NCBI GenBank assembly: GCA_040387035.1
Contig: JAZKEN010000068.1
Span: forward strand, 1-29,855
Direction: 5' to 3'
Source: Methylotenera_A sp040387035
Lineage (GTDB): Bacteria > Pseudomonadota > Gammaproteobacteria > Burkholderiales > Methylophilaceae
DNA length: 29,855 bases
Shown here: piece by piece, positions 14,519-24,077 of the stretch
Layout of the letters: each line of letters begins with the position of its first letter
How positions within the stretch are numbered: position 1 is the stretch's first letter
Notes under the pieces: model-generated
The model's database searches: none
Told to the model about the DNA's origin: nothing
Seen by the model: the letters and a program-made list of their open reading frames with translations, nothing else
Program-made: the position numbers and the translations under genes

Positions 14519-14731
14519 TTAGTTTGCGCTGCTATGCAAGATGCTTATTTGCAAATTGCGATGTTCCACGTTTAAACGAATAATGTCGTCCACGGTTGTG
14601 GTGCCCACACCAATGGTATCCAGGTGGTAAATGTCAGTTTCGTCCGTATCATACGCATACAGACTATGTTCATCAGGTGTGTTTTCATCCTGCTCTTCAC
14701 GCAGTTCGCGCAAGCGGTTCAATAATTTCAT
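14519..14731 (-). CDS. Small acidic hypothetical protein
   Basis: 70 residues, strongly acidic and Thr-rich (LREEQDENTPDEHSLYAYDT, then DETDIYHLDTIGVGTTTVDD). No family recognised. The ATG has AAGGA about 6 bases upstream. It converges on galE with an 11-base gap. The plus-strand frame in the same place lacks a ribosome site and looks like a shadow. Moderate confidence that it is expressed. Confidence 0.5.
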   Translation of the reverse strand: MKLLNRLRELREEQDENTPDEHSLYAYDTDETDIYHLDTIGVGTTTVDDIIRLNVEHRNLQISILHSSAN

Positions 14732-14902
14732 TTTATATCCTTAATGGTGCTGATTCAAAAATGTATTATGGTTTTTGATTGTGTCAATTTGATTGAATAA
14801 ATATGTCAGTTTGATGCCATTCAAACCAGGTAAATGGATTAGAATTGGGGATGAACTTGCTGTAGGTTAAGGCAGGGTGCTTTATTATAGTAAAGGTGCA
14901 GG

Positions 14903-15085
14903 ATGTCAGAATCAGAGAAGTGCGCAACGCAGACTGGCAACGTCATGTTGCGCAAATTAGAACAGTTAGTTGCAAATAGCTGTGCTTGTAAATTGCGCAC
15001 GCATTGCCCGGATAAAACCAGCCCGGATTGCCTGAAGCAGCGCAATCTTTACGCAGAAGCAATGCTAGGTCGCGATAAAGGCTAG
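14903..15085 (+). CDS. Small cysteine-containing hypothetical protein
   Basis: 60 residues: MSESEKCATQTGNVMLRKLE, then QLVANSCACKLRTHCPDKTS and PDCLKQRNLYAEAMLGRDKG. Cys at residues 7, 27, 29, 35 and 42 could form a small metal site or disulfides (C-x-C-x5-C-x6-C). AAAGG lies 6 bases before the ATG. It converges on the MOSC gene. A minus-strand frame overlaps it (14839-15045) but lacks a good ribosome site. No family recognised. Confidence 0.45.
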   Translation: MSESEKCATQTGNVMLRKLEQLVANSCACKLRTHCPDKTSPDCLKQRNLYAEAMLGRDKG

Positions 15086-15106
15086 TTTTGTAAAAAAACC
15101 AAGCCT

Positions 15107-15691
15107 TTAGAACAAATCTGACTGAGCTTGAGTTTGCTTAGTCGCGGCTACACAGCGCACACTATCCCCCAGTTTTAATTCACCACCCAACACAATACGT
15201 GCATTCACCCCGCCGTGGCCGCGCATGGCGTTGTAAGCGCCTTTGCCCAAAACCGCCTCCATTTTGCTGCAAGGCTCACATGGGCCGGTGATTTCCAGTA
15301 CTACTTCGCCAATCATTAAGTGCATGGGCTGGTCCTTAAATAAACTTTTGGCCGCCAATAAGTTAATGCCAGACACCACCAGGTTACGCCTTAGCCAGGC
15401 CGCCTCTACCGTTTTGTTTAAAAAAGCCGCAATCACCGCAATATGCTCTGCTTGGATCAAGGTAATTTGCCGGTTACTGCCAAGCGGATTGCGCGATGTT
15501 GTATTAAAAGTTCTATCACCGATTAAGCCTTGCCCTGCAATGGCTTGCACAGAGGTAGCCTGCACACATGGCACGTTGCGCGCCGGGCGCAAATAAATGG
15601 CATCCAGCCGGCCAACTTGGGGAAATTGCGCCGTTAAATCGCGCAAAGAAAATGGGCTTGAGTTTGAATGGGTTGTTTGTGATATTGTCAT
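15107..15691 (-). CDS. MOSC-domain protein
   Basis: 194 residues. A MOSC beta-barrel is indicated by GRLDAIYLRPARNVPCVQ, GQGLIGDRTF, LIQAEHIAVIAAFLN, LRRNLVVSGINL, and above all GPCEPCSKMEAVLGKGAYNA then MRGHGGVNARI. The first Cys of G-P-C-x-P-C is the usual molybdopterin-ligating or sulfur-carrying residue. MOSC proteins transfer sulfur or bind the molybdenum cofactor (molybdenum cofactor sulfurase C-terminal-like, YiiM/YuaD type); the substrate of stand-alone forms is mostly unknown. It is short and soluble without a signal peptide. It is divergent from the DnaQ-GIY-YIG gene. It is far from the sulfur island, so a link there is speculative. Confidence 0.88.
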   Translation of the reverse strand: MTISQTTHSNSSPFSLRDLTAQFPQVGRLDAIYLRPARNVPCVQATSVQAIAGQGLIGDRTFNTTSRNPLGSNRQITLIQAEHIAVIAAFLNKTVEAAWLRRNLVVSGINLLAAKSLFKDQPMHLMIGEVVLEITGPCEPCSKMEAVLGKGAYNAMRGHGGVNARIVLGGELKLGDSVRCVAATKQTQAQSDLF

Positions 15692-15764
15692 GGCTTAAGG
15701 CATTTTACAGATTATTTCGCATGCCGCCGCAGATGATTGACTGACACATTTTATTTAATTCTTT

Positions 15765-17171
15765 ATGTTGCCATCCGTTACTTTTTTAGATCTTGAAACC
15801 ACGGGCGCCACGCCACTGCGCGACCGCATTACCGAAATCGCTTTGGTGCGTTTTGAAAATGGAGTGGAAGTCGCCCGCTGGCAGACTTTGGTTAATCCGG
15901 AGCAGCCGATTCCGGCTTTTATACAGCAACTTACAACCATCAATAACGAAATGGTGGCCAATGCGCCGCTGTTTTCAGAGGTGGCGGATACGCTACTGGC
16001 CTTTTTAGAAGGCAGCGTACTGGCTGCGCACAATGTGCGCTTTGACCATGGCTTTCTGAAGTCCGAATTCAAACGCGTGGGCATCACGCTGCGCCAAAAA
16101 GTCATCTGCACCGTTAAGCTTTCACGCCTGCTTTATCCGCAACACAAAAGCCATGGCCTGGATGCCATTATGCAACGCCACAACCTGACGACCATTGCCC
16201 GCCACCGCGCCATGGGCGATGTAGACGTGATGCTGGGTTTTATTGAATCTGCGCAATTAGAGCTAGGTGATGCGGCAATCAGAAACGCCGCTGCAAAATT
16301 GATGAGCACGCCCAGTTTGCCATCCCATTTAGACGCCAATCTAGTGGATGATATGCCTGAAACCCCTGGTGTTTACCTGTTTTATGGCGACACGGATTTG
16401 CCGCTGTATATTGGTAAAAGTGCCAATATTCGCGCCCGTGTGCTTAGCCATTTCAGTAGTGATCACGCCAGCAGCAAAGAAATGCGCATTAGCCAGGAAA
16501 TCAAGCATATCGAATGGATAGTCACCGCGGGAGATTTTAGTGCGCTATTGCTAGAGTCACAATTAATCAAGGCACGCCAACCCATTTACAACCGCCAATT
16601 GCGTAATGAACGTCAATTATGCAGCTGGAAAATCCATGCCGATCCGCAATCTAAAAATTTGTTGCAGCTAGTGCGTGAAGACGAAATCAACCCAATCGAA
16701 TTAGGCCAGCTATTCGGCACGTTTAAAAGCAAGCGTCAAGCCTTGGAAAGCCTGCGCAGTATTGCCGAAGCGCACCAGCTATGCCCGCGTTATCTTGGCC
16801 TGGAGCCAGCAGGCGATGCTGCCTGTTTCTCCAGCCAGGTAAAAAAATGCAGGGGTGTCTGCTGTGGCAAGGAGTCGCCGCAAATCCATTATTTGCGCTT
16901 GCAGCAAGCATTGAGTGCGCACCGCTTAAAAAACTGGCCTTATGCGGGCAAAATCGGCATCCGCGAATACAGCAGCGATAACGATAAAACGCAGCTGCAT
17001 ATTTTTGAGTATTGGACCTATGTGGGCGCAATCGAAAACGAAGCCGACCTGGCAGATAAGCTGCAACAAAACTCCCGGCTTAAGTTTGATCTGGATACCT
17101 ATAAATTGTTGTTAAAAGCATTTAACAACCCTAAAACGCAAGTGATTGAGCTGGGTAACCTGGCCGCTTAA
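15765..17171 (+). CDS. DnaQ-like 3'-5' exonuclease fused to a GIY-YIG (UvrC/Cho-like) nuclease domain
   Basis: 468 residues in two nuclease domains. Residues about 5-170 are a DEDDh exonuclease: FLDLETTG (D9, E11), LAAHNVRFDHGFLKSEF (Exo II) and HRAMGDVDVM (Exo III His and Asp). Residues about 200-285 are a GIY-YIG domain like the N-terminus of UvrC or Cho: GVYLFYGDTDLPLYIGKSAN, RARVLSHF and LLLESQLIKARQPIYNRQLR. The C-terminal part has a Cys cluster (CFSSQVKKCRGVCCGKES) as in Cho-type proteins. The fusion is a known architecture in several bacterial phyla and is presumed to act in DNA repair, but its substrate is not established. It is followed 45 bases later by recQ on the same strand, consistent with a repair unit. 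All key residues are present. Confidence 0.9.
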   Translation: MLPSVTFLDLETTGATPLRDRITEIALVRFENGVEVARWQTLVNPEQPIPAFIQQLTTINNEMVANAPLFSEVADTLLAFLEGSVLAAHNVRFDHGFLKSEFKRVGITLRQKVICTVKLSRLLYPQHKSHGLDAIMQRHNLTTIARHRAMGDVDVMLGFIESAQLELGDAAIRNAAAKLMSTPSLPSHLDANLVDDMPETPGVYLFYGDTDLPLYIGKSANIRARVLSHFSSDHASSKEMRISQEIKHIEWIVTAGDFSALLLESQLIKARQPIYNRQLRNERQLCSWKIHADPQSKNLLQLVREDEINPIELGQLFGTFKSKRQALESLRSIAEAHQLCPRYLGLEPAGDAACFSSQVKKCRGVCCGKESPQIHYLRLQQALSAHRLKNWPYAGKIGIREYSSDNDKTQLHIFEYWTYVGAIENEADLADKLQQNSRLKFDLDTYKLLLKAFNNPKTQVIELGNLAA

Positions 17172-17216
17172 AATTTTGGTTTTAATATGCACTTTTTTGC
17201 CTGAAAGCTTGCAGGC

Positions 17217-19082
17217 ATGCAGTGTACAATGCACGTCATGACAGCATCCCTCGCCCAGCAGCGCCTGCACCAAGTATTCGGTTATTCCACCTTCCGCGGT
17301 GAACAGCAGGCCATTATCGAGCATGTAACGGCAGGCGGTGATGCGCTGGTGTTGATGCCGACCGGCGGCGGTAAATCCTTGTGTTATCAATTGCCGGCCT
17401 TGCTGCGTAGCGGTGTGACGATTGTGGTTTCACCGCTTATCGCCTTGATGCAAAACCAGGTCGAAGCCTTGCAGCAATTAGGCGTAAAAGCGGCGTTTTT
17501 AAACTCCAGTTTAGATGCTGAGCAATCGCGTCATGTCACTGCACAGTTAATCCAGGGTGATTTGGAAATCCTGTATGTGGCGCCTGAGCGCTTGTTATTA
17601 AGCGGGTTTCTGGCGCAATTGGAGCAGATCGAGATGCATACCGGCATCGCGCTTTTCGCCATTGATGAAGCGCATTGCGTGTCGGAGTGGGGGCATGACT
17701 TCAGGCCTGAGTACCGCAAGTTAACCGCATTGCATACGCAGTTTCCCAATGTACCGCGTATTGCGCTTACCGCTACTGCCGATGCGCCTACCAGGGCGGA
17801 AATCGTAGAGCGTCTGTCGCTGGAAAACGCGCGCCAGTTTGTGGCCAGCTTTGACAGGCCCAATATCCGTTACCGCGTCACCCATAAATTAAAGGCACGT
17901 GAACAGTTAGAAGCCTTTCTAGAAGCCGAGCATGCCAACGATGCCGGCATCGTGTATTGCTTATCGCGCAAGAAGGTAGAAGAAACCGCCAGCTGGCTCA
18001 AAGAGCGCGGCTGGGATGCGCTGCCTTACCACGCCGGACTGGATGTGAGTGTGCGCAGCCAGAACCAGCGCCGGTTTTTGCGTGAAGAAGGTGTCATCAT
18101 TGTCGCGACCATCGCTTTTGGTATGGGTATCGATAAGCCCAACGTGCGTTTTGTAGCGCATCTGGATTTACCAAAAAGCATGGAAAGTTATTACCAGGAA
18201 ACCGGCCGTGCCGGGCGTGATGGCTTGCCGGCAAACGCCTGGATGGCTTATGGATTGAATGACGTGGTGAGCATGCGCCAGATGCTGGATTCTGGCGATG
18301 CGCCAGAAGAACGCAAACATGTAGAACGGCAAAAGCTGGATGCCTTGCTGGGGTTTTGTGAATCCACAGCCTGCCGCCACCAAACGCTATTGCGCTATTT
18401 TGGCGAGCAGCACGCAGGAAATTGCAGTCAATGCGATAACTGTTTAAACCCGGTCGAAACCTGGGATGCCACCCAAGCCGCGCAAATGGCCATGTCTGCG
18501 GTGTACCGCACCGGGCAGCGCTTTGGTGTGGTGCATTTGATTGATGTATTGCTGGGTAAGACCAATACCAAGATATCGCAATTTAATCACCAGGCCCTGA
18601 GCGTATTTGGCGTAGGCAAAAATATCGTATCCACACAATGGAGTAGCGTATTCAGGCAATTAGTCGCGGGCGGCTATTTAGAAGCGGACATCCAGGCCTT
18701 TGGCGGCTTAAAGCTGACAGAAGCGGCGCGCCCGGTGTTGAAAGGCGAAGCTGAAGTATGGCTAAGACGCGATATCGAAGTGGCAGGCAAAGCCAAGGCC
18801 AGTTTGAGCAAGGCGCAGCGCAGCTCAAACGCCAAAGCCGCTTATGATGGGCTAAGCGATGACCCATTATGGCAAGCATTAAAAGCCAGGCGCCTGGAGC
18901 TGGCGCGCGAACAGGGCGTGCCGCCGTATGTGATTTTTCATGACAGTACACTACTGGAAATTTTAAACCAGCGCCCGCAAAGCCTAACAGAAATGAGCCG
19001 CATCACTGGCGTGGGCCAAGCCAAATTAGACAGGTATGGCGATGATTTTTTACAGGTGTTAGAAACAATAAATCAATATTAA
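17217..19082 (+). CDS. recQ: ATP-dependent DNA helicase RecQ
   Basis: Up to 621 residues. Superfamily 2 helicase motifs are complete: FGYSTFRGEQQAI (motif 0), MPTGGGKSLCYQLPAL (Walker A), VVSPLIALMQNQV, AIDEAHCVSEWGHDFRPEY (DEAH and aromatic-rich loop, from about residue 150), ALTATAD, then IVATIAFGMGIDKPNVRFVA and YYQETGRAGRDG. A zinc site (C-x-x-C-x-x-C near CSQCDNCLNP) and a winged helix follow, and a C-terminal HRDC domain ends the protein (LAREQGVPPYVIFHDSTLLE). RecQ unwinds duplex and branched DNA 3'-5' in recombination and replication-fork repair. Start choice is open: ATG 17217, 17229 or 17238 are in frame and none has a strong ribosome site; 17238 (MTASLAQQ...) fits family N-termini best. 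Confidence 0.95.
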   Translation: MQCTMHVMTASLAQQRLHQVFGYSTFRGEQQAIIEHVTAGGDALVLMPTGGGKSLCYQLPALLRSGVTIVVSPLIALMQNQVEALQQLGVKAAFLNSSLDAEQSRHVTAQLIQGDLEILYVAPERLLLSGFLAQLEQIEMHTGIALFAIDEAHCVSEWGHDFRPEYRKLTALHTQFPNVPRIALTATADAPTRAEIVERLSLENARQFVASFDRPNIRYRVTHKLKAREQLEAFLEAEHANDAGIVYCLSRKKVEETASWLKERGWDALPYHAGLDVSVRSQNQRRFLREEGVIIVATIAFGMGIDKPNVRFVAHLDLPKSMESYYQETGRAGRDGLPANAWMAYGLNDVVSMRQMLDSGDAPEERKHVERQKLDALLGFCESTACRHQTLLRYFGEQHAGNCSQCDNCLNPVETWDATQAAQMAMSAVYRTGQRFGVVHLIDVLLGKTNTKISQFNHQALSVFGVGKNIVSTQWSSVFRQLVAGGYLEADIQAFGGLKLTEAARPVLKGEAEVWLRRDIEVAGKAKASLSKAQRSSNAKAAYDGLSDDPLWQALKARRLELAREQGVPPYVIFHDSTLLEILNQRPQSLTEMSRITGVGQAKLDRYGDDFLQVLETINQY

Positions 19083-19125
19083 TAAAATAGTACGTTGTGT
19101 TAAGTTGAATTACGGATAATAATTT

Positions 19126-21975
19126 GTGCTGGCTCAAATTGTAAAATTTTGTAATTTGATGAAAAATAAAAAAACACTCATTCATACATTTGGCATTACT
19201 ACGGTTAATAAGCAGCTGATACAGACCATTTGGCCCTTTTGCATTATTGTGGCCCTTTTGTTGATTCTAGGCTTTGTTAGCATGAGCGCTCTCTCTGCGG
19301 TGAGGGCGTATGTCAGTGGCGAAAGCTTTTGGTCCAAATCGCAAAAAGAATCCATCTATCATTTAAACCGTTACGCTAAAACCCATGCCGAATCGGATTA
19401 CCAGCAGTTTTTAATTGAGATTGAAGTACCCCTGCAAGATAAGGTGGCGCGCCTTGCATTGCAAAAAACCAGACCCAATATCCAGCGCGCAACAGACGCT
19501 TTTATCAAAGCTAAAAATAATCCGGACGATGTTCCTGGCATGGTCAAATTGTTCCTCAGTTTTCAGCATACTAGTTTGATGCAGCCTTCCATTGGCTACT
19601 GGATAGAGGGTGACGCCATGATTGAGCAGATTATGCAGCTTGCCAGGCAATTGCATCAGCACATCAATAGTACGGCCATCAATCAAGATAAAGTGAATGG
19701 GCTTATTGCCCATGTGAATCAAATCAATTTTGCGCTGACACCTGTTGAAGATGCGTTTTCAAACGCACTGGGCGAGGCGTCCCGAAAAGCACAGGCATTA
19801 ATCCTGGCTTTTATGATCGCTTTTACCGTGGTATTGATGGCGGTTGGTATCTTTTTAACGCGGCGCATTGTGTTAAAGGATATGCGGCTTCTAGATGCCA
19901 TCCGCATCAATGAAGAACGCTGGAAATTTGCGTTAGACGGCGCGCGCGACGGTGTTTGGGATTGGAATGTGATCACGCAGGAAGTGACCTACTCTAGCCA
20001 GTGGAAAGAGATGCTGGGCTATAGCGACGATGACCTTGTCGCCAGCGTGACGGAATGGGAGAGGCTGGTACATCCTGACGATTTGCCACTGGTGCTGGAA
20101 GCATTAAAAGCCTATGTGCTGGGCAGGTCGGATCGGTATGCCATTGAGCACCGCATCTTGTGCAAAAACGGTGAATATAAATGGGTGCTAAGCCGCGGCA
20201 AGATAGTCAGCTTTACCGAAAATGGCAAATCAGAGCGTGTGGTGGGTACGCATACCGACATTAACGATATCAAGAAAATTGAAGCCGCATTAAGGGAAAG
20301 CGATTCGAATCAGCGCGCTTTACTAGAGGCGATGGTAGATGGTGTTTTTGTGGCGCAAGATTATCGCTTTGTCTTTTGTAATCCCGTTTTGCCAAAAATG
20401 CTGGGCTATAGCTACCATGAGTTTCTTGGTTTGCCATTTGAAAAAATCATTGCCCCGGCCTATTTAGAGATGTGGAATCAGCGATTCCTGCAGCGCATGG
20501 GTGAGGAAATAGAGCCGGTCAAGCATTACCAGGTAGAGTTCTTGATGAAGGGCGGCCAAAAGTCTATCTGGATGGATTTACATGCCTCACGCCTGGAGTT
20601 TCGCGGCAAGCGCAGCGTGCTGGGAATTGTGCGCGATATCAGCAAGCAAAAAGAAGCTGAAGACTTGATTTGGCAGCAGGCAAACTTTGACACCTTAACC
20701 AGCTTGCCCAACCGCCGTATGTTCAGGGATAGGTTGGAGCAGGAAATCAAAAAGCTGGAGCGTACCGGCTTATCGCTAGCGGTGATGTTTTTAGACCTGG
20801 ACCATTTTAAAGAAGTAAACGATACCATGGGCCATGATAAAGGTGATGACCTGTTAAAAGCCGCCGCCCTAAGGATAAAAAGCTGTATTCGCGAAACCGA
20901 TACCGTGGCGCGCCTTGGCGGTGACGAGTTTGTGATTTTGCTTAGCGAGATGGATGGAATCACCAATTCTGAACGCGTAGCGGAAAATATCCTGGCGCGG
21001 CTGGTGGAGCCGTTTGAACTGGGCGGTGAGCCGATTTATATTTCAGCGAGTATAGGGGTGACTTTATACCCCTCCGACGCCATCAATTTTGATGATTTAT
21101 TAAAAAATGCGGATCAGGCGATGTACGTTGCTAAATCCCAAGGCCGCAATCGCTATAGCTACTTTACGCCATCCATGCAAGCGGCGGCCCAATCCAGGAT
21201 GCGCCTGGCAAACGACCTTAGGCATGCCGTTGAGCGCAATGAGTTGAAACTTGTGTTTCAGCCCATTATCGAAATCAAGACAGCCAAAATTCGCAAGGCA
21301 GAAGCGTTGATTCGCTGGCATCACCCCCACTTGGGCCTGATAAACCCTAATGAGTTTATCCCGATTGCGGAAGATACCGGCCTGATCTATGAGCTGGGTG
21401 AGTGGGTATTTCGTGAGGCCATACTGCAAGTACAAAAATGGCGCCAATCGCTGCATCCTGATTTTCAAATCAGCATCAATAAATCACCCGTCCAATTTAA
21501 AAACCCCAGCCTTACCTGGATTCATAATCTTGAAGAAATCGGCCTGCCGGGCGGCAGCATCGCAGTAGAAATCACCGAAGGCTCTCTGCTTGATGCCAGC
21601 GATGGCGTGGCGTCTAAACTACTTAAATTCAGGGATGCCGGCATTCAGGTTGCCATTGATGATTTCGGCACCGGCTATTCATCATTATCCTACCTGAAAA
21701 AATACGATATTGATTACATCAAAATCGATCAGTCATTCGTTAAAAACATGACGGCCAATTCAAGTGATATGGGCTTGTGCGAGGCGATTATCTTGATGGC
21801 GCATAAATTGGATATGCAAGTGATTGCAGAGGGTGTTGAAACCCAGGAGCAATATAAACTGCTGGCTGAGGCTGGCTGCGATTTTGCGCAAGGCTATTTC
21901 ATTTCAAAACCAGAGATGCCCGAAATATTTGAGGCGTTCTGGCAATCACGCGCCTACTCACCGGCATCCTATTGA
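19126..21975 (+). CDS. Membrane PAS-PAS-GGDEF-EAL cyclic-di-GMP protein
   Basis: 949 residues from GTG 19126; ATG 19159 is an alternative and neither has a clear ribosome site. Order: transmembrane helix (about residues 35-57), a helical periplasmic sensor of about 165 residues, a second helix (ALILAFMIAFTVVLMAVGIF, about 227-247), PAS at about 260-385 (KFALDGARDGVWDWN), PAS at about 390-515, GGDEF and EAL. The cyclase motif RLGGDEF is intact near residue 597 and preceded by an RETD inhibitory site. The phosphodiesterase keeps EAL (near 725), ISINKSPVQF, VEITEG, DDFGTGYSSL, KIDQSF and AEGVET. So both making and breaking c-di-GMP are possible. It likely senses an unknown periplasmic or redox signal. 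It converges on cysA. Confidence 0.93.
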   Translation: MLAQIVKFCNLMKNKKTLIHTFGITTVNKQLIQTIWPFCIIVALLLILGFVSMSALSAVRAYVSGESFWSKSQKESIYHLNRYAKTHAESDYQQFLIEIEVPLQDKVARLALQKTRPNIQRATDAFIKAKNNPDDVPGMVKLFLSFQHTSLMQPSIGYWIEGDAMIEQIMQLARQLHQHINSTAINQDKVNGLIAHVNQINFALTPVEDAFSNALGEASRKAQALILAFMIAFTVVLMAVGIFLTRRIVLKDMRLLDAIRINEERWKFALDGARDGVWDWNVITQEVTYSSQWKEMLGYSDDDLVASVTEWERLVHPDDLPLVLEALKAYVLGRSDRYAIEHRILCKNGEYKWVLSRGKIVSFTENGKSERVVGTHTDINDIKKIEAALRESDSNQRALLEAMVDGVFVAQDYRFVFCNPVLPKMLGYSYHEFLGLPFEKIIAPAYLEMWNQRFLQRMGEEIEPVKHYQVEFLMKGGQKSIWMDLHASRLEFRGKRSVLGIVRDISKQKEAEDLIWQQANFDTLTSLPNRRMFRDRLEQEIKKLERTGLSLAVMFLDLDHFKEVNDTMGHDKGDDLLKAAALRIKSCIRETDTVARLGGDEFVILLSEMDGITNSERVAENILARLVEPFELGGEPIYISASIGVTLYPSDAINFDDLLKNADQAMYVAKSQGRNRYSYFTPSMQAAAQSRMRLANDLRHAVERNELKLVFQPIIEIKTAKIRKAEALIRWHHPHLGLINPNEFIPIAEDTGLIYELGEWVFREAILQVQKWRQSLHPDFQISINKSPVQFKNPSLTWIHNLEEIGLPGGSIAVEITEGSLLDASDGVASKLLKFRDAGIQVAIDDFGTGYSSLSYLKKYDIDYIKIDQSFVKNMTANSSDMGLCEAIILMAHKLDMQVIAEGVETQEQYKLLAEAGCDFAQGYFISKPEMPEIFEAFWQSRAYSPASY

Positions 21976-21998
21976 GTAAGCGCGTTTTCATTGCGTCG

Positions 21999-23063
21999 TT
22001 AACTGTTTAAAAACACCCGCACATTTCTTGGATAAACGAACACGTTTTCGCCCTGGCTTAAACCCAGCTCGCGAAAACGCTCTTGTGTCAGCTCCGCCTC
22101 GATTAATTCTGTTTGGTCTGCACGTTGCAATTCCAGCCTTACCAATGGGCCAATGGCATGAATATAATGGATCACCGCTTCAAAAGCAGGGCCTGTGCCG
22201 TTACGGTTTTTAAAGATCTCAATATCATGCGGACGCACATAAGCCAGTGCAGGGCTGTGCTGGGTGTCATGATGCGCATCGATTTTCAAGCCTATGCCGC
22301 CAATATTGGCCTCACCCTGGTGGATCTGGCTATGGAACTGGTTCACATTGCCCAGGAACTGGTAAACAAAAGGCGATACAGGGTGATCGTACACTTCTTG
22401 CGGGGAGCCGATCTGCTCAATTTGACCTTTATTGATCACCACCACACGGTCTGATACTTCCAGTGCTTCTTCCTGGTCATGCGTCACAAAGATGCTGGTA
22501 ATGTGCAATTCGTCGTGTAAGCGGCGTAACCAGCGGCGTAATTCTTTACGTACTTTCGCATCCAATGCGCCAAACGGCTCATCCAGCAATAATACTTTTG
22601 GCTCAACCGCCAGTGCACGTGCCAACGCGATACGCTGGCGCTGACCACCAGATAGTTGCGGCGGATAGCGGTCAGCTAGCCAATCCAGTTGCACCAGTTC
22701 CAGTAATTCATGCACGCGTCTTTTGATCTCGGCATCTGTTGGACGCGTTTCTTTTGGCCGCACGCGCAAGCCAAACGCTACGTTTTCAAATACGGTCATA
22801 TGGCGAAACAAGGCGTAGTGTTGAAACACAAAACCCACTTGGCGTTCACGCACTTGCTGCGCAGTCGCGTCAGCGCCATGAAAATGGATACTGCCTGAGT
22901 CTGGCGTTTCCAGGCCGGCAATAATCCGCAACAGGGTGGTTTTGCCGCAACCGGATGGCCCTAGTAAGGCCACCAATTCGCCACTAGGCACGTCCAGGCT
23001 CACGTCATTGAGTGCGCTGAAGTTGCCGAAGTTCTTTCTGATATTTTTAATTTCAATACTCAT
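21999..23063 (-). CDS. cysA: Sulfate/thiosulfate ABC transporter ATP-binding protein
   Basis: 354 residues. Walker A GPSGCGKTT (35-43), Q-loop FVFQHYALF, signature LSGGQRQRIALARALA, Walker B VLLLDEPFGALD and the switch His in FVTHDQEEALE are all present. The C-terminal 110 residues form the regulatory domain typical of CysA (VNQFHSQIHQGEANIGG, YVRPHDIEI). It energises sulfate import together with the CysT and CysW permeases and the periplasmic binding protein encoded in the same operon. It is the last gene of the five-gene unit, 62 bases after cysW. Confidence 0.95.
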   Translation of the reverse strand: MSIEIKNIRKNFGNFSALNDVSLDVPSGELVALLGPSGCGKTTLLRIIAGLETPDSGSIHFHGADATAQQVRERQVGFVFQHYALFRHMTVFENVAFGLRVRPKETRPTDAEIKRRVHELLELVQLDWLADRYPPQLSGGQRQRIALARALAVEPKVLLLDEPFGALDAKVRKELRRWLRRLHDELHITSIFVTHDQEEALEVSDRVVVINKGQIEQIGSPQEVYDHPVSPFVYQFLGNVNQFHSQIHQGEANIGGIGLKIDAHHDTQHSPALAYVRPHDIEIFKNRNGTGPAFEAVIHYIHAIGPLVRLELQRADQTELIEAELTQERFRELGLSQGENVFVYPRNVRVFLNS

Positions 23064-23125
23064 GGTTCAATCCAATTTAACTTTATTCTAGGTCGATGGG
23101 AATTTTTTATTAATCTTGCTTATGG

Positions 23126-24028
23126 TTAAGATTGTTCATCAATTTCTGCATCGCGTGCCACTTTCCACTCAACAAAGCTTTTGAGCACCAGCGTTACCAA
23201 TGCCAATATGGCCAGCAAGGAAGCGACGGCAAAGGCAGCCGCGTAGTTGTATTCGTTATATAAAATCTCAACGTGTAAGGGCAATGTATTGGTGAGGCCG
23301 CGTATATGGCCAGATACAACCGATACTGCACCGAACTCACCCATGGCGCGCGCATTGGTTAAAATTACGCCGTATAACAAACCCCATTTTACGTTGGGTA
23401 AGGTGATGCGCCACAGAATCTGCCAGCCAGAAGCGCCCAGCACCAGGCCTGCTTCTTCTTCGTCTTTCCCTTGTGCTTGCATCAGCGGTATAAGCTCGCG
23501 CGCTACAAAAGGGAAGGTCACGAAAATAGTCGCTAGAACAATGCCGGGAACCGCAAAAATCACTTTGACATCGTGATCCAGCAAGGTAGAGCCAACCCAG
23601 CCTTGCAGTCCAAAAATCAATACGTAGATCAAACCCGCAATCACCGGTGAAACCGCAAACGGCAAATCGATTAAGGTGATTAATATGCTTTTGCCACGAA
23701 ATTCGAATTTGGCGATTGCCCAGGCCGCGGCAACCCCAAATACCAGGTTTAGCGGCACCGCGATCGCCGCTGCAATCAGGGTCAGCTTGATGGAAGACAA
23801 TGCATCAGGGTCGGTTAAAGCGGTGATGTAAGTATCAAATCCCTTGCGTAAAGCCTCTGTAAAAACAGCCGCCAAAGGCACAATCAAGAACAGGCTTAAA
23901 AATACTAATACGGTGGCAATCAGGGCCCAGCGTACCCACACTGGCTCGGAAGTGGCGCGGCTACGCGCAACCTTTTTCTGGTAATTGCTATACTGCGATG
24001 GTGCTAATGTTGTTGCTGAAGTCGACAT
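23126..24028 (-). CDS. cysW: Sulfate ABC transporter permease CysW
   Basis: 300 residues from ATG 24028, preceded by AAGGA at 7 bases; a TTG one codon further up is rejected. Six hydrophobic segments are spread over residues 30-285. The inner-membrane permease signature (ELIPLMQAQGKDEEEAGLVL, then GASGWQILWRITLPNVKWGL) contains the E-A-A-x3-G EAA-loop that docks onto CysA. NARAMGEFGAVSVVSGHIRG is characteristic of CysW. It pairs with CysT to form the channel. Confidence 0.94.
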   Translation of the reverse strand: MSTSATTLAPSQYSNYQKKVARSRATSEPVWVRWALIATVLVFLSLFLIVPLAAVFTEALRKGFDTYITALTDPDALSSIKLTLIAAAIAVPLNLVFGVAAAWAIAKFEFRGKSILITLIDLPFAVSPVIAGLIYVLIFGLQGWVGSTLLDHDVKVIFAVPGIVLATIFVTFPFVARELIPLMQAQGKDEEEAGLVLGASGWQILWRITLPNVKWGLLYGVILTNARAMGEFGAVSVVSGHIRGLTNTLPLHVEILYNEYNYAAAFAVASLLAILALVTLVLKSFVEWKVARDAEIDEQS

Positions 24029-24077
24029 CAATTATTCCTTATCTATTTCCGGATGATTTGCAGGCCAGTGATTGGCA

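Noticed and set aside
14839..15045. A minus-strand frame opposite the small Cys-containing gene.
   Set aside because: No Shine-Dalgarno and weaker composition than the plus-strand frame with AAAGG at good spacing; uncertain but less likely.
19090..19103. GTACG half-site between recQ and the GGDEF-EAL gene.
   Set aside because: The second half (GTTAA) does not match; a lone five-base match is expected by chance.
20526..20966. A 146-residue minus-strand frame.
   Set aside because: Lies wholly inside the GGDEF domain coding region with no ribosome site or recognisable motif.
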